Assembly (NCBI GenBank): GCA_037443885.1
Contig: JBBINN010000043.1
Coordinates: 1 to 18,422, forward strand
Direction: 5' to 3'
From: SG8-30 sp037443885
GTDB taxonomy: Bacteria; Pseudomonadota; Gammaproteobacteria; Steroidobacterales; Steroidobacteraceae
DNA length: 18,422 nt
Shown one piece after another: positions 8,572-15,412 of this stretch (positions are counted from its first letter, which is position 1; every line of letters begins with the position of its first letter). The notes under the pieces were generated by a model. That model was not told the DNA's origin, made no database searches, and saw nothing but the letters and a program-made list of their open reading frames with translations. Made by a program: the position numbers and the translations under genes.

Positions 8572-9243
8572 TCAGTCCCGTGCCATGCGATAGCCACGCC
8601 CCCGCAGCGTCTCGATGGGCTGGCGCGTGCCGTCCGGATCGAGCTTGCGCCGCAGGCGCCCGACGAACACCTCGATCACGTTGCTGTCGCGCTCGAAGTC
8701 CTGCTCGTAGAGCTTCTCGGTGAGCTCGGCCTTGGAGACAACCTGCCCGGCGCGCAGCACGAGGTACTCGAGCAGCCGGTACTCGAAGGCGGTGAGATCG
8801 ACCGGCTGGCCGGCGACCGTAACCTGCTGGGACAGCGTGTCGAGCTCGATCTCGCCGCAGCGCTGCACCGACTGCGACCAGCCGCCGCTGCGCCGCAGCA
8901 GCGCCTGCACCCGCGCCAGAACCTCCTCGAACTGGAACGGCTTGGTGACATAGTCATCCGCACCCGACTGAAGCGCCTCGACCTTTTCCTGCCAGCGGTC
9001 TCGGGCGGTCAGGACCAGCACCGGGAATTCCCTGCCGGCGCCGCGCCAGGCGCGGATGACCTCGAGGCCCGAGCGGCCGGGCAGGCCGAGGTCGACGATG
9101 GCCACGTCCAGGGGATACTCGCGGCCGGCGTACTCGCCCTCGATACCGTCCGCGGCGGCGTCGACGATGAAGCCCTCGCCGCGCAGCCGCTGGGCCAGCG
9201 ACTCGCGCAGCGCCGGCTCGTCCTCGAGCACGAGCACACGCAT
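8572..9243 (-). CDS. phoP: PhoP-like OmpR-family response regulator
   Basis: This encodes a 223-residue DNA-binding response regulator. The receiver domain has the acidic pocket EDE (7-9), the phospho-acceptor Asp51 in IVDLGLPG, Thr79 and Lys101 in YVTKPF. The stretch VLVLTARDRWQEKVEAL closely resembles enteric PhoP. The C-terminal winged helix (from about residue 130) has the usual LTAFEYRLLEYL, VVSKAEL and IEVFVGRLRRKL, ending in RGRGYRM. It starts at ATG 9243, 4 bases after the pepSY stop, and ends 2 bases before the kinase start, so the three are co-transcribed. A direct repeat upstream of pepSY is the likely autoregulatory site. I am sure of the OmpR/PhoB class; the name phoP rests on sequence resemblance and the nearby purB. 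Confidence 0.87.
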   Translation of the reverse strand: MRVLVLEDEPALRESLAQRLRGEGFIVDAAADGIEGEYAGREYPLDVAIVDLGLPGRSGLEVIRAWRGAGREFPVLVLTARDRWQEKVEALQSGADDYVTKPFQFEEVLARVQALLRRSGGWSQSVQRCGEIELDTLSQQVTVAGQPVDLTAFEYRLLEYLVLRAGQVVSKAELTEKLYEQDFERDSNVIEVFVGRLRRKLDPDGTRQPIETLRGRGYRMARD

Positions 9244-9247
9244 CGGA

Positions 9248-9550
9248 CTACTCGACGGCCCCGGTCGCGGCGTCGACGATCACGTCGAACACCCGGCCGT
9301 CGCCGCTCAGCAGTCGGATGCGGTAGACGATGCGCCCGTCGATGCTGTCCTGCTCGGCCCGCACGGCACGCGCCTTGTACTGCCGCTCCATCAACGCCAC
9401 GGCCTCGTCCAGCGTCAGTCCCTGCTCTGCCATAGGACGGGCCTCGCCACCGCGGAACCCACGGGGGCTGCCTATCGCATCCGTCATGACCCAGGGGCCC
9501 AGCGCCAACGCGAGCGCAACGATGGCGGGGATCGCGGAACTGGCCTTCAT
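9248..9550 (-). CDS. Small exported PepSY-domain protein
   Basis: This encodes a 100-residue protein with an N-terminal signal peptide or anchor (MKASSAIPAIVALALALGPW, 1-20) and one PepSY domain (about 45-100). Visible in the domain are LTLDEAVALMERQYKARAV, the pattern Y-R-I-R-LL, and a closing VFDVIVDAATGAVE. PepSY modules are periplasmic regulatory or inhibitory domains. Small PepSY genes often lie directly upstream of PhoPQ-like pairs, where they probably tune the sensor. I chose ATG 9550 because the hydrophobic leader begins there. The same frame stays open to 9634, but that would run back through the promoter and into mazG. No Shine-Dalgarno is visible; six C residues precede the ATG. 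The gene leads the pepSY-phoP-phoQ-hrpA operon. Confidence 0.85.
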   Translation of the reverse strand: MKASSAIPAIVALALALGPWVMTDAIGSPRGFRGGEARPMAEQGLTLDEAVALMERQYKARAVRAEQDSIDGRIVYRIRLLSGDGRVFDVIVDAATGAVE

Positions 9551-9556
9551 GGGGGG

Positions 9557-9591
9557 ATTGTAAGGTAAACCGGCATGAACCCGCCCTGAAC
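9557..9591 (-). promoter_or_regulatory. Candidate autoregulated promoter of the pepSY-phoPQ operon
   Basis: Read on the minus strand, GTTCA at 9591-9587 and GTTCA at 9580-9576 form a direct repeat with an 11-base period. A related GTTTA at 9570-9566 follows 10 bases on, then TACAAT (9562-9557), a five-of-six match to the -10 consensus. No recognisable -35 exists where the repeat lies. Eleven-base direct repeats 12-13 bases before a -10 are typical of class II activation by OmpR/PhoB-family regulators. The site fills almost the whole 47-base gap between mazG and pepSY. Repeat and spacing are seen; binding is inferred. Confidence 0.55.
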
Positions 9592-9597
9592 GATGCC

Positions 9598-10380
9598 TCA
9601 GGTCTCGCCGCCTGCCGTCTTGGCCTCTTCCCACCAGACGTCGAGCTCTTCCAGGCTGGCCTGCGTCCGCCCGCTCTGCGCGAGCCGGCCCTCGACGTGG
9701 CGAAAGCGGCGCGCGAAGCGCGCGTTCGTCCGGCGCAGGGCCGTTTCCGGATCGACCCCGTGGTGACGCGCGAGGTTGGCGACCGAGAAGAGCAGATCAC
9801 CGATCTCCGCCTCCAGCGACTCGGGCGGGGCACCGGCGGCGATGGCCGCATCGAGCTCTCCGAGCTCTTCGTCGATCTTGGCGCGCGGGCCCGTTGCGTC
9901 GGGCCAGTCGAAGCCGATGCGCGCCGCCCGTCTGCCGAACTTCTCGGCCCGCGTGAGGGCAGGCAGCGCGGCGGGCACGTCGTCGAGCTGGCCTCCGCCC
10001 GCGCCGCGCGCGGCCTTCTCGGCGGCCTTGATGGCTTCCCAGGCCTGCGTCTGTGCCTCGGCGGACTCGACCCGCGCATCGCCGAACACGTGCGGGTGAC
10101 GGCGCAGCATCTTGTCGCAGATGCCCGCCGCGACGTCTTCGAAGCTGAAAGCGCCCATCTCGTGCGCCATCTGGGCGTGGAATGCCACCTGCAGCAGCAG
10201 GTCGCCGAGCTCTTCCCTCAGGGCCTCGAGGTCGTTGCGCTCGATCGCGTCCGCGACCTCGTAGGCCTCCTCAAGCGTATAAGGCGCGATGCTCGCGAAA
10301 TCCTGCTCGAGATCCCAGGGGCAACCGCGGCGGGGGTCGCGCAATGCCGCCATGATCTCGAGCAGCCGGTCCATCGACAT
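9598..10380 (-). CDS. mazG: Nucleoside triphosphate pyrophosphohydrolase MazG
   Basis: This encodes a 260-residue two-domain MazG, close to the E. coli enzyme (263). It hydrolyses NTPs and dNTPs to monophosphates and pyrophosphate, cleansing the nucleotide pool and lowering ppGpp in E. coli. The first domain carries the metal-binding EE..E / EELGD helices (E37, E38, E41, E57, D60) after the conserved GCPWDLEQ. RRHPHVFGD links to the second domain, which repeats the pattern (KIDEELGELDAAI and AEIGDLLFSVANLARHHGVDPE). ATG 10380 is chosen because GGAGG lies 7 bases before it; the TTG at 10386 would sit only 1 base from that site. It lies 2 bases after the NUDIX gene stop, in a fumC-nudL-mazG operon. 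Confidence 0.95.
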   Translation of the reverse strand: MSMDRLLEIMAALRDPRRGCPWDLEQDFASIAPYTLEEAYEVADAIERNDLEALREELGDLLLQVAFHAQMAHEMGAFSFEDVAAGICDKMLRRHPHVFGDARVESAEAQTQAWEAIKAAEKAARGAGGGQLDDVPAALPALTRAEKFGRRAARIGFDWPDATGPRAKIDEELGELDAAIAAGAPPESLEAEIGDLLFSVANLARHHGVDPETALRRTNARFARRFRHVEGRLAQSGRTQASLEELDVWWEEAKTAGGET

Positions 10381-10382
10381 CG

Positions 10383-11048
10383 TCAACCCTCCGCCAGGAA
10401 CTGCCGCAGCGTCAGGAGCATGCCGGCCGTGGCCCCCCAGATGTTACGGCCCGACCATGGCAGGTCGTAGGTCACGAGCTCCTCCTCGCCCAGCCGGCGC
10501 ACGCGCGGCACATGGGTGCGCGGGTCGAACAGGTGGCGCAGCGGAGCCTCGAAGGCGCCCGCCACCTCGGTCACGTCGAGCGTCAGCCTGAAGCCCGGGC
10601 GCACCAGCGCCACCACCGGCGTGACCTGGTAGCCACTGATGATGATGTGGTCGGGCAGCCGCCCGATGATCTCGATGTATTCGCGGCCGAGGCCGATCTC
10701 TTCCTCCGTCTCGCGCAGCGCGGCGGACTCCGGATCCGGGTCGACCGGCTCGAGTCGCCCGCCGGGGAAAGAGATCTGACCCGGGTGGTGCTTCAGGTCG
10801 GCCGCGCGCTCGGTGAGCAGGACGGTCAGCTCGTCGCCCCGGTCCACCAGCGGCACCAGCACTGCGGCCGGGGTCGGGCTGGGCGGGAACAGCGCGCGGA
10901 TGCGGGCCGTCACCTCTGGCGGAAAGGGCCCGATGCGAAGGTCGCCCGGAAAGTCGCGACGGCCCGTGAGTCGCTCTCGCACGCGCGCGCGCAGCAGCTC
11001 CGCGGGCAGTTCGTGAAGCTCGCGGCGGTCGGCGGGAACGTCAGCCAT
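10383..11048 (-). CDS. NUDIX hydrolase, CoA pyrophosphatase type (NudL-like)
   Basis: This encodes a 221-residue NUDIX hydrolase of the CoA-pyrophosphatase group, which cleaves CoA and acyl-CoA to 3',5'-ADP and 4'-phosphopantetheine. The group signature L-K-H-H-P-G-Q-ISFPGG lies at 85-97, directly before the NUDIX helix (ESAALRETEEEIGL, 107-120). The C-terminal block WGATAGMLLTLRQFL is also typical of NudL-like enzymes. An N-terminal extension of about 55 residues matches this group. ATG 11048 overlaps the fumC stop by 8 bases (ATGGCTGA), so translation is probably coupled. A generic NUDIX hydrolase of other specificity remains possible. Confidence 0.88.
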   Translation of the reverse strand: MADVPADRRELHELPAELLRARVRERLTGRRDFPGDLRIGPFPPEVTARIRALFPPSPTPAAVLVPLVDRGDELTVLLTERAADLKHHPGQISFPGGRLEPVDPDPESAALRETEEEIGLGREYIEIIGRLPDHIIISGYQVTPVVALVRPGFRLTLDVTEVAGAFEAPLRHLFDPRTHVPRVRRLGEEELVTYDLPWSGRNIWGATAGMLLTLRQFLAEG

Positions 11049-12438
11049 CGCGGCTTCCCCACGGGCTGCCGGCCAGGCGCCGCGGGTCCAGCAGCCTCTC
11101 CAGTTCCGCGCGCGACAGGCCGCTCATCTCCACCGCCACTTCGAGGATGGGTCGACCCTCGGCCCGGGCCCTCCTGGCGATCGCGGCGGCGCGGTCGTAG
11201 CCGATGAGCGGGTTGAGCGCGGTCACGAGCATCGGATTGCGCGCGAGCGCCGCCTCCAGTCGCGGGGCGTTCACCTCGAGGCCGGCGAATACGCGCCGGG
11301 CTAGCGACTCCGCCGCCGCGGCCACGAGCTGCTCGCTCTCGAGCAGGCGGTCGGCGATGAGCGGCAGCATGGTGTTGAGCTGGAAACGTCCCGACTGTCC
11401 GGCGAGCGCAATCGTGGCGTCGTTGCCGATGACCGCCGCCACCGCCATCTCGACCGCCTCGAGGATCACCGGGTTGACCTTGCCCGGCATGATGCTCGAG
11501 CCAGGCTGCAACTCGGGCAGGCAAACTTCCGCCAGCCCGGCCAGCGGCCCCAAGTTCATCCAGCGCAGGTCGCCCGCGATCTTCGCGAGCACGATCGCCG
11601 CACCCCGCAGCTGTGCCGACAGCTCGACCGCGGTGTCCTGGGCGGCTATGGCGGCGAACCGGTCGGTCGCCGTCGTGAACGGCAGGCCCGTGCGGGACGC
11701 GAGTTCCGCCGCGACGGCTTCGCCGAATCCCGCCGGCGCGTTGAGGCCGGTGCCTACGGCCGTACCGCCCTGCGCGAGCGCGGCGAGCCGCGGCATGACC
11801 GCGTCGAGCCGCTCCGCCGCAGACAGGACCTGGCTGCGCCACGCGCCGAATTCCTGAGCGAGGGTGAGCGGCACGGCGTCCATCAGGTGTGTCCGGCCGG
11901 TCTTGACCAGATGTCCGTGACGCCCGATGCCGTCGTCGATCGCCGCCGCAAGTTCCCCGAGGGCCGGCCGGACGTCCGTGGCGACGCCGATGGCCGCCGC
12001 CACGTGGATCGCCGTCGGGATGGTGTCGTTGCTGCTCTGGGAACGGTTCACGTCGTCGTTCGGATGGACGGACCTTCCCAGCCGGTGCGCGGCGAGCGTC
12101 GCGATGACCTCGTTCGCGTTCATGTTGGTGCTCGTGCCGGAACCGGTCTGGAACACGTCCACGGGAAACTGCGCGTCGTGCCGTCCTCCGGCCACTTCCA
12201 GCGCCGCGGCCGCGATGGCCTCCGCCTTGTCGCCGTCGAGTTGCCCGAGCCTCGCATTGACCCGCGCCGCGGCCCATTTCACGAGGCCCAGCGCATGGAT
12301 GAACGCCGGCGGCAGTGCCCGGCCGGACAGCCGGAAGTTGTCGACCGCGCGCTGCGTCTGCGCGCCCCACAGCGCGTCGACGGGCAGCGTCAGTTCGCCG
12401 AGCGAGTCGCGTTCGATCCTGTGCCTGGGTTCAGCCAT
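11041..12438 (-). CDS. fumC: Class II fumarate hydratase FumC
   Basis: This encodes a 465-residue iron-independent fumarase (E. coli FumC has 467) that interconverts fumarate and malate in the TCA cycle. Class II motifs are all present: GSGTSTNMNANEV (about residue 100), SQSSNDT, the catalytic His184 in TGRTHLMDAVP, and the mobile loop GSSIMPGKVNP (313-323) carrying the catalytic serine. The GSGTSTNMN and THLMDA forms favour fumarase over aspartase. The frame is open for about 1 kb upstream, through purB antisense. ATG 12438 is chosen because MAEPRHRIERDSLGEL matches the family N-terminus. No clear Shine-Dalgarno is visible. It is divergent from purB across 99 bases and heads the fumC-nudL-mazG operon. 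Confidence 0.96.
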   Translation of the reverse strand: MAEPRHRIERDSLGELTLPVDALWGAQTQRAVDNFRLSGRALPPAFIHALGLVKWAAARVNARLGQLDGDKAEAIAAAALEVAGGRHDAQFPVDVFQTGSGTSTNMNANEVIATLAAHRLGRSVHPNDDVNRSQSSNDTIPTAIHVAAAIGVATDVRPALGELAAAIDDGIGRHGHLVKTGRTHLMDAVPLTLAQEFGAWRSQVLSAAERLDAVMPRLAALAQGGTAVGTGLNAPAGFGEAVAAELASRTGLPFTTATDRFAAIAAQDTAVELSAQLRGAAIVLAKIAGDLRWMNLGPLAGLAEVCLPELQPGSSIMPGKVNPVILEAVEMAVAAVIGNDATIALAGQSGRFQLNTMLPLIADRLLESEQLVAAAAESLARRVFAGLEVNAPRLEAALARNPMLVTALNPLIGYDRAAAIARRARAEGRPILEVAVEMSGLSRAELERLLDPRRLAGSPWGSRDG

Positions 12439-12501
12439 GCGGGCGGGTGCGGCGCGAGGCCGGCGGCGTCCTCTGCCATCGGCCCGGGAGTCCGGTTCGG
12501 G

Positions 12502-12521
12502 TAACATGCGAGAGTCTAGCA
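12502..12521. promoter_or_regulatory. Weak divergent promoter signals between fumC and purB
   Basis: The 99-base gap must hold promoters for both genes. On the plus strand TAACAT (12502-12507) is a poor -10 candidate for purB. On the minus strand TGC then TAGACT (12521-12513) is an extended -10-like element for fumC. Each hexamer matches four of six consensus bases and neither has a clear -35. They face away from each other and nearly touch. Confidence 0.25.
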
Positions 12522-12537
12522 CCGCCGGCCGATACCC

Positions 12538-13905
12538 ATGCCCGAAGCCTCCATCCACGCGCTGTCGCCGCTCGACGGCCGCTACGCCGCCCAGCTGGCG
12601 GACGTGGCCGCCCTGTTCAGCGAGGCGGCGCTCATCCGCTATCGCGTCCGCGTCGAGGCCCGCTGGATCGGGCACCTGGCCGGGCGGGCGGCCCTGCCGG
12701 AACTGGCGGAGCTGCCCGCGAGCGTGACGGCCGAGCTCGATGCGCTCGCCGCCGGGGTGGACGACGAGGGCTGCACGCGGGTCAAGGCGATCGAGGCGCG
12801 CACCAACCACGACGTGAAGGCGGTCGAGTACTTCGTTCGCGAGAGGCTCGAGGCCGCCGGCGCGACGCCTGCGAAGCTCGAGTTCGTGCACTTCGCCTGC
12901 ACCTCGGAGGACATCAACAACCTCTGTTACGCGCTGATGCTGCGCGACGCGCGCGACCTGCTGCTGCTGCCGCTCGTCGACCGGCTCGTCGAGCGCCTGC
13001 GAGAGCTCGCGCACGCGACCGCCGCGCTGCCGATGCTGTCCCGGACCCACGGCCAGCCGGCCAGCCCCACGACGCTCGGCAAGGAACTTGCCAATGTCGT
13101 GGCGCGCCTGCGGCGCCTGCGCGCGTCCCTGGCCGCCGTGGAGACCCTGGGCAAGATCAACGGCGCGGTCGGCAACTACAATGCGCACGCATGCGCCTAC
13201 CCGGACCTCGACTGGCCGGCGATCGGCCAGGAATTCGTCGAGTCCCTCGGGCTCGCGCACAACCCTTACACGACGCAGATCGAGCCGCACGACTGGGTGG
13301 CCGAGTACTGCGATGCACTTGGCCGGTTGTTGATCGTTGTCGTCGACCTGTGCCGCGACACCTGGGGCTACATCTCGCTGGGCCACTTCCGCCAGCGCGC
13401 GGTCGCTGGTGAGGTCGGCTCCTCGACGATGCCGCACAAGGTCAACCCGATCGACTTCGAGAACGCCGAGGGCAATGCCGGGGTCGCACACGCGCTACTG
13501 TCGCACTTCTCGGCGAAGCTCCCCATCTCGCGCTGGCAGCGCGACCTGACCGACTCCACCGTGCTGCGCAATCTCGGCGTCGCGGTCGGACACGGCGTGC
13601 TGGCATTCCGCTCCACCCTGCGAGGACTCGGCAAGCTCGAGCCGGATCCCGCGAGCCTCGCCCGCGACCTCGACGGCCACTGGGAAGTCCTCGCGGAGGC
13701 CATACAGACCGTGATGCGCCGCCACGGCACGCCCGAGGCCTACGAGCGCCTCAAGGAGTTCACGCGTGGCCGGGACGTTGGGGCCGAAGACCTCCGCCGC
13801 TTCGTCGCAACCCTGGGCCTGCCCGCCGAAACCGCCGGGCGCCTCGCGGAACTGACACCGGACCGCTACACAGGCCTCGCCGAACGCCTCGCCCGCGACA
13901 TCTGA
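12538..13905 (+). CDS. purB: Adenylosuccinate lyase PurB
   Basis: This encodes 455 residues (E. coli PurB has 456). It catalyses two purine-pathway steps: SAICAR to AICAR and adenylosuccinate to AMP, both releasing fumarate. The catalytic His171 lies in SRTHGQPASPTTLGKE, and the signature loop GSSTMPHKVNPIDFENAEGN carries Ser295/Ser296; both positions equal the E. coli numbering. The N-terminal LSPLDGRYAAQLADVAALFSE is the E. coli-type form, distinct from the shorter Bacillus type. The ATG has no clear ribosome site. The product fumarate is the substrate of the divergent fumC, probably coincidence. The GNAT gene follows after 16 bases. Confidence 0.98.
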   Translation: MPEASIHALSPLDGRYAAQLADVAALFSEAALIRYRVRVEARWIGHLAGRAALPELAELPASVTAELDALAAGVDDEGCTRVKAIEARTNHDVKAVEYFVRERLEAAGATPAKLEFVHFACTSEDINNLCYALMLRDARDLLLLPLVDRLVERLRELAHATAALPMLSRTHGQPASPTTLGKELANVVARLRRLRASLAAVETLGKINGAVGNYNAHACAYPDLDWPAIGQEFVESLGLAHNPYTTQIEPHDWVAEYCDALGRLLIVVVDLCRDTWGYISLGHFRQRAVAGEVGSSTMPHKVNPIDFENAEGNAGVAHALLSHFSAKLPISRWQRDLTDSTVLRNLGVAVGHGVLAFRSTLRGLGKLEPDPASLARDLDGHWEVLAEAIQTVMRRHGTPEAYERLKEFTRGRDVGAEDLRRFVATLGLPAETAGRLAELTPDRYTGLAERLARDI

Positions 13906-13921
13906 CCAGGCCGGAACCCCC

Positions 13922-14347
13922 ATGCTGAAGCCCGAGTCATTCCTCACCACCTGGAGCACGGACCGGCCGCAACTCGAGCATGTCCGCCGCGAGGTGTTCA
14001 TCCTCGAGCAGTCGGTGCCGGAAGAACTGGAATGGGACGACGAGGACCCCGTCAGCGTCCACGTCCTCGCCACCCTGAACCGTGAACCAGTTGGCACAGG
14101 CCGGCTGACCCCGGCAGGTAAGATCGGACGCGTCGCCGTGGCGCAGAAGTGCCGCGGCGCGGGGCTGGGCCGGCGGATCATGAAGCTCCTCATGGACGAG
14201 GCCCGCCACCGGGGCCTGACAGAGGTGCGCCTGAGCGCGCAGCTGTCGGCGGTGCCTTTCTACGAGAAGCTCGGCTTCAGGGCAGAAGGCGAGATATTCG
14301 AGGAAGCCGGCATCCCGCACCGGAACATGCGGATGTCGCTGGGGTGA
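13922..14347 (+). CDS. GNAT-family N-acetyltransferase (YjcF/ElaA-like)
   Basis: This encodes a 141-residue single-domain acetyltransferase. An N-terminal block with VRREVFILEQSVPEELEWD (about 21-39) is typical of the YjcF/ElaA-like subgroup. The acetyl-CoA loop follows: IGRVAVAQKCRGAGLGRRIM (68-87), with the pyrophosphate-binding R-G-A-G-L-G. The C-terminal FYEKLGFRAEGEIFEEAGIPH (113-133) is the standard GNAT end. The acceptor substrate is unknown; related proteins acetylate small amines or proteins. It follows purB by 16 bases and precedes the next gene by 4, suggesting co-transcription. Confidence 0.92.
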   Translation: MLKPESFLTTWSTDRPQLEHVRREVFILEQSVPEELEWDDEDPVSVHVLATLNREPVGTGRLTPAGKIGRVAVAQKCRGAGLGRRIMKLLMDEARHRGLTEVRLSAQLSAVPFYEKLGFRAEGEIFEEAGIPHRNMRMSLG

Positions 14348-14351
14348 CAAC

Positions 14352-14858
14352 GTGCTCGCCGATCTTCGGCCGGAACAGGCAGATACCCGCGAAATCCTGA
14401 CTTCACTCCAGGAAGTTCAGGCTGCGACGCTGCGCGTCGCCTCCGCGACCAAGCGGCTGATGACGATCTACACGCCCGACCTCGAGCCGATGCTCTATGA
14501 CCAGCCGAAGTTCCTCGACACGGTGAAGCGCCTCGTGCTCGCGAGCGGCTACGCCAAGGTCCGGGTGCTGCTGGCCGATCCCGCACGCGCCCTTTATGAA
14601 AGCTCGCGGTTCATCGGGCTCGCGCGACGCATCACCAGCTATATCGAGGTGCGCCACCTGCACCCGAAGTACCGCGACCAGCAGTCGGCGTTCCTGATCG
14701 GCGACGACCGGGCGGTGCTCTACCGGCTCGACTCCAAACGCTGGGACGGCATCTACCATCCCGGCGATCCGGCCATCGCGCGGCGCTACCTCGACTACTT
14801 CAACGAAGCCTGGGACGCCAGCGACCCCGACGCGGAGACGCGCCAGCGCCATCTCTGA
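14352..14858 (+). CDS. Uncharacterised small protein, DUF7931-like
   Basis: This encodes 168 residues from a GTG, 4 bases after the GNAT stop. From memory the sequence resembles the uncharacterised gammaproteobacterial family DUF7931; I cannot search to confirm. Features are an amphipathic N-terminal helix (about 10-33), then IYTPDLEPMLYDQPKFLDTVKRL (about 38-60), KVRVLLADPARALYE, RITSYIEVRHLH and QSAFLIGDDRAVLYR. The order strand, R-V-L-L-x-D, I-E-V-R, then an H-P-K-x10-FLIGDD strand recalls a phospholipase-D half-domain. It lacks an intact HxK(x4)D catalytic motif, so a binding or structural role is more likely than catalysis. There is no signal peptide or membrane segment. Its close link to the GNAT gene suggests a joint function. 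I do not know what it does. Confidence 0.85.
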   Translation: MLADLRPEQADTREILTSLQEVQAATLRVASATKRLMTIYTPDLEPMLYDQPKFLDTVKRLVLASGYAKVRVLLADPARALYESSRFIGLARRITSYIEVRHLHPKYRDQQSAFLIGDDRAVLYRLDSKRWDGIYHPGDPAIARRYLDYFNEAWDASDPDAETRQRHL

Positions 14859-14874
14859 GCCCCGGCGTCCGGCG

Positions 14875-14899
14875 GCCCCGATCCCGATAGAATCGGGGC
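14875..14899 (+). promoter_or_regulatory. Hairpin with embedded -10 just before nudJ
   Basis: GCCCCGAT (14875-14882) and ATCGGGGC (14892-14899) form a perfect 8-bp inverted repeat with a 9-base loop. TAGAAT (14888-14893), five of six to the -10 consensus, spans loop and stem. The ATG follows at 14900, so a start site from this -10 would fall at or next to the ATG. Alternatively, in a read-through transcript the hairpin would directly abut the start codon. The repeat is seen; the role is inferred. Confidence 0.4.
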
Positions 14900-15409
14900 A
14901 TGGACACCGCTTCCCCCGATTTCCGGAATCCGCCGAAGCCGGCGTTCCGGCCGTCTGTCACGGTCGCCTCGGTCATCGAGCGCCGCGGCCGGTACCTCAT
15001 GGTCGAGGAACGGATCGGCGGGCGCCGGGTGCTCAACCAGCCCGCGGGCCACCTCGAGGCCGGCGAATCGCTGGTGGATGCCGCCGTGCGCGAGACGCTC
15101 GAGGAAACCGCCTGCCGGTTCACCCCGACCGCCATCGTGGGCCTGTACCTATGGCATGGCACCGGCGGCCGGCCGACCTTCCTGCGCGTGACTTTCGCCG
15201 GCGAGGCCGGGGAACCTGAAGCCGGGCGGCGGCTCGACCCCGACATCCACGGCTGCCACTGGCTCACCCGCGACGAACTGGTCGCGCGACCGCAGTCGCT
15301 GCGCAGCCCGCTCGTGCTGCGCAGCATCGACGACTACCTCGCCGGGCACCGCCACCCCCTTTCGCTGCTGGCCACCTTCGAGGCAGCCTCGGCGCTCGTG
15401 CCGGCCTGA
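14900..15409 (+). CDS. nudJ: NUDIX hydrolase, NudJ-like
   Basis: This encodes a 169-residue NUDIX hydrolase. The NUDIX box runs from G50 to C72: G-H-L-E-A-G-E, then SLVDAAVRETLEETAC, keeping the metal-binding REx2EE (R64, E65, E68, E69). Ala71 replaces the usual Gly near its end. VLNQPAGHLEAGESLVDAA and the position directly upstream of mnmA match NudJ (YmfB), an enzyme hydrolysing nucleoside tri- and diphosphates and HMP-pyrophosphate, a thiamine precursor. No ribosome site precedes the ATG; a hairpin sits there instead. The mnmA start is 3 bases after the stop, so the two are co-transcribed. Confidence 0.88.
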   Translation: MDTASPDFRNPPKPAFRPSVTVASVIERRGRYLMVEERIGGRRVLNQPAGHLEAGESLVDAAVRETLEETACRFTPTAIVGLYLWHGTGGRPTFLRVTFAGEAGEPEAGRRLDPDIHGCHWLTRDELVARPQSLRSPLVLRSIDDYLAGHRHPLSLLATFEAASALVPA

Positions 15410-15412
15410 AGC

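Noticed and set aside
12439..13491. N-terminal extension of fumC up to 816 residues
   Set aside because: The extension is antisense to purB and matches nothing; fumarase homology begins at ATG 12438.
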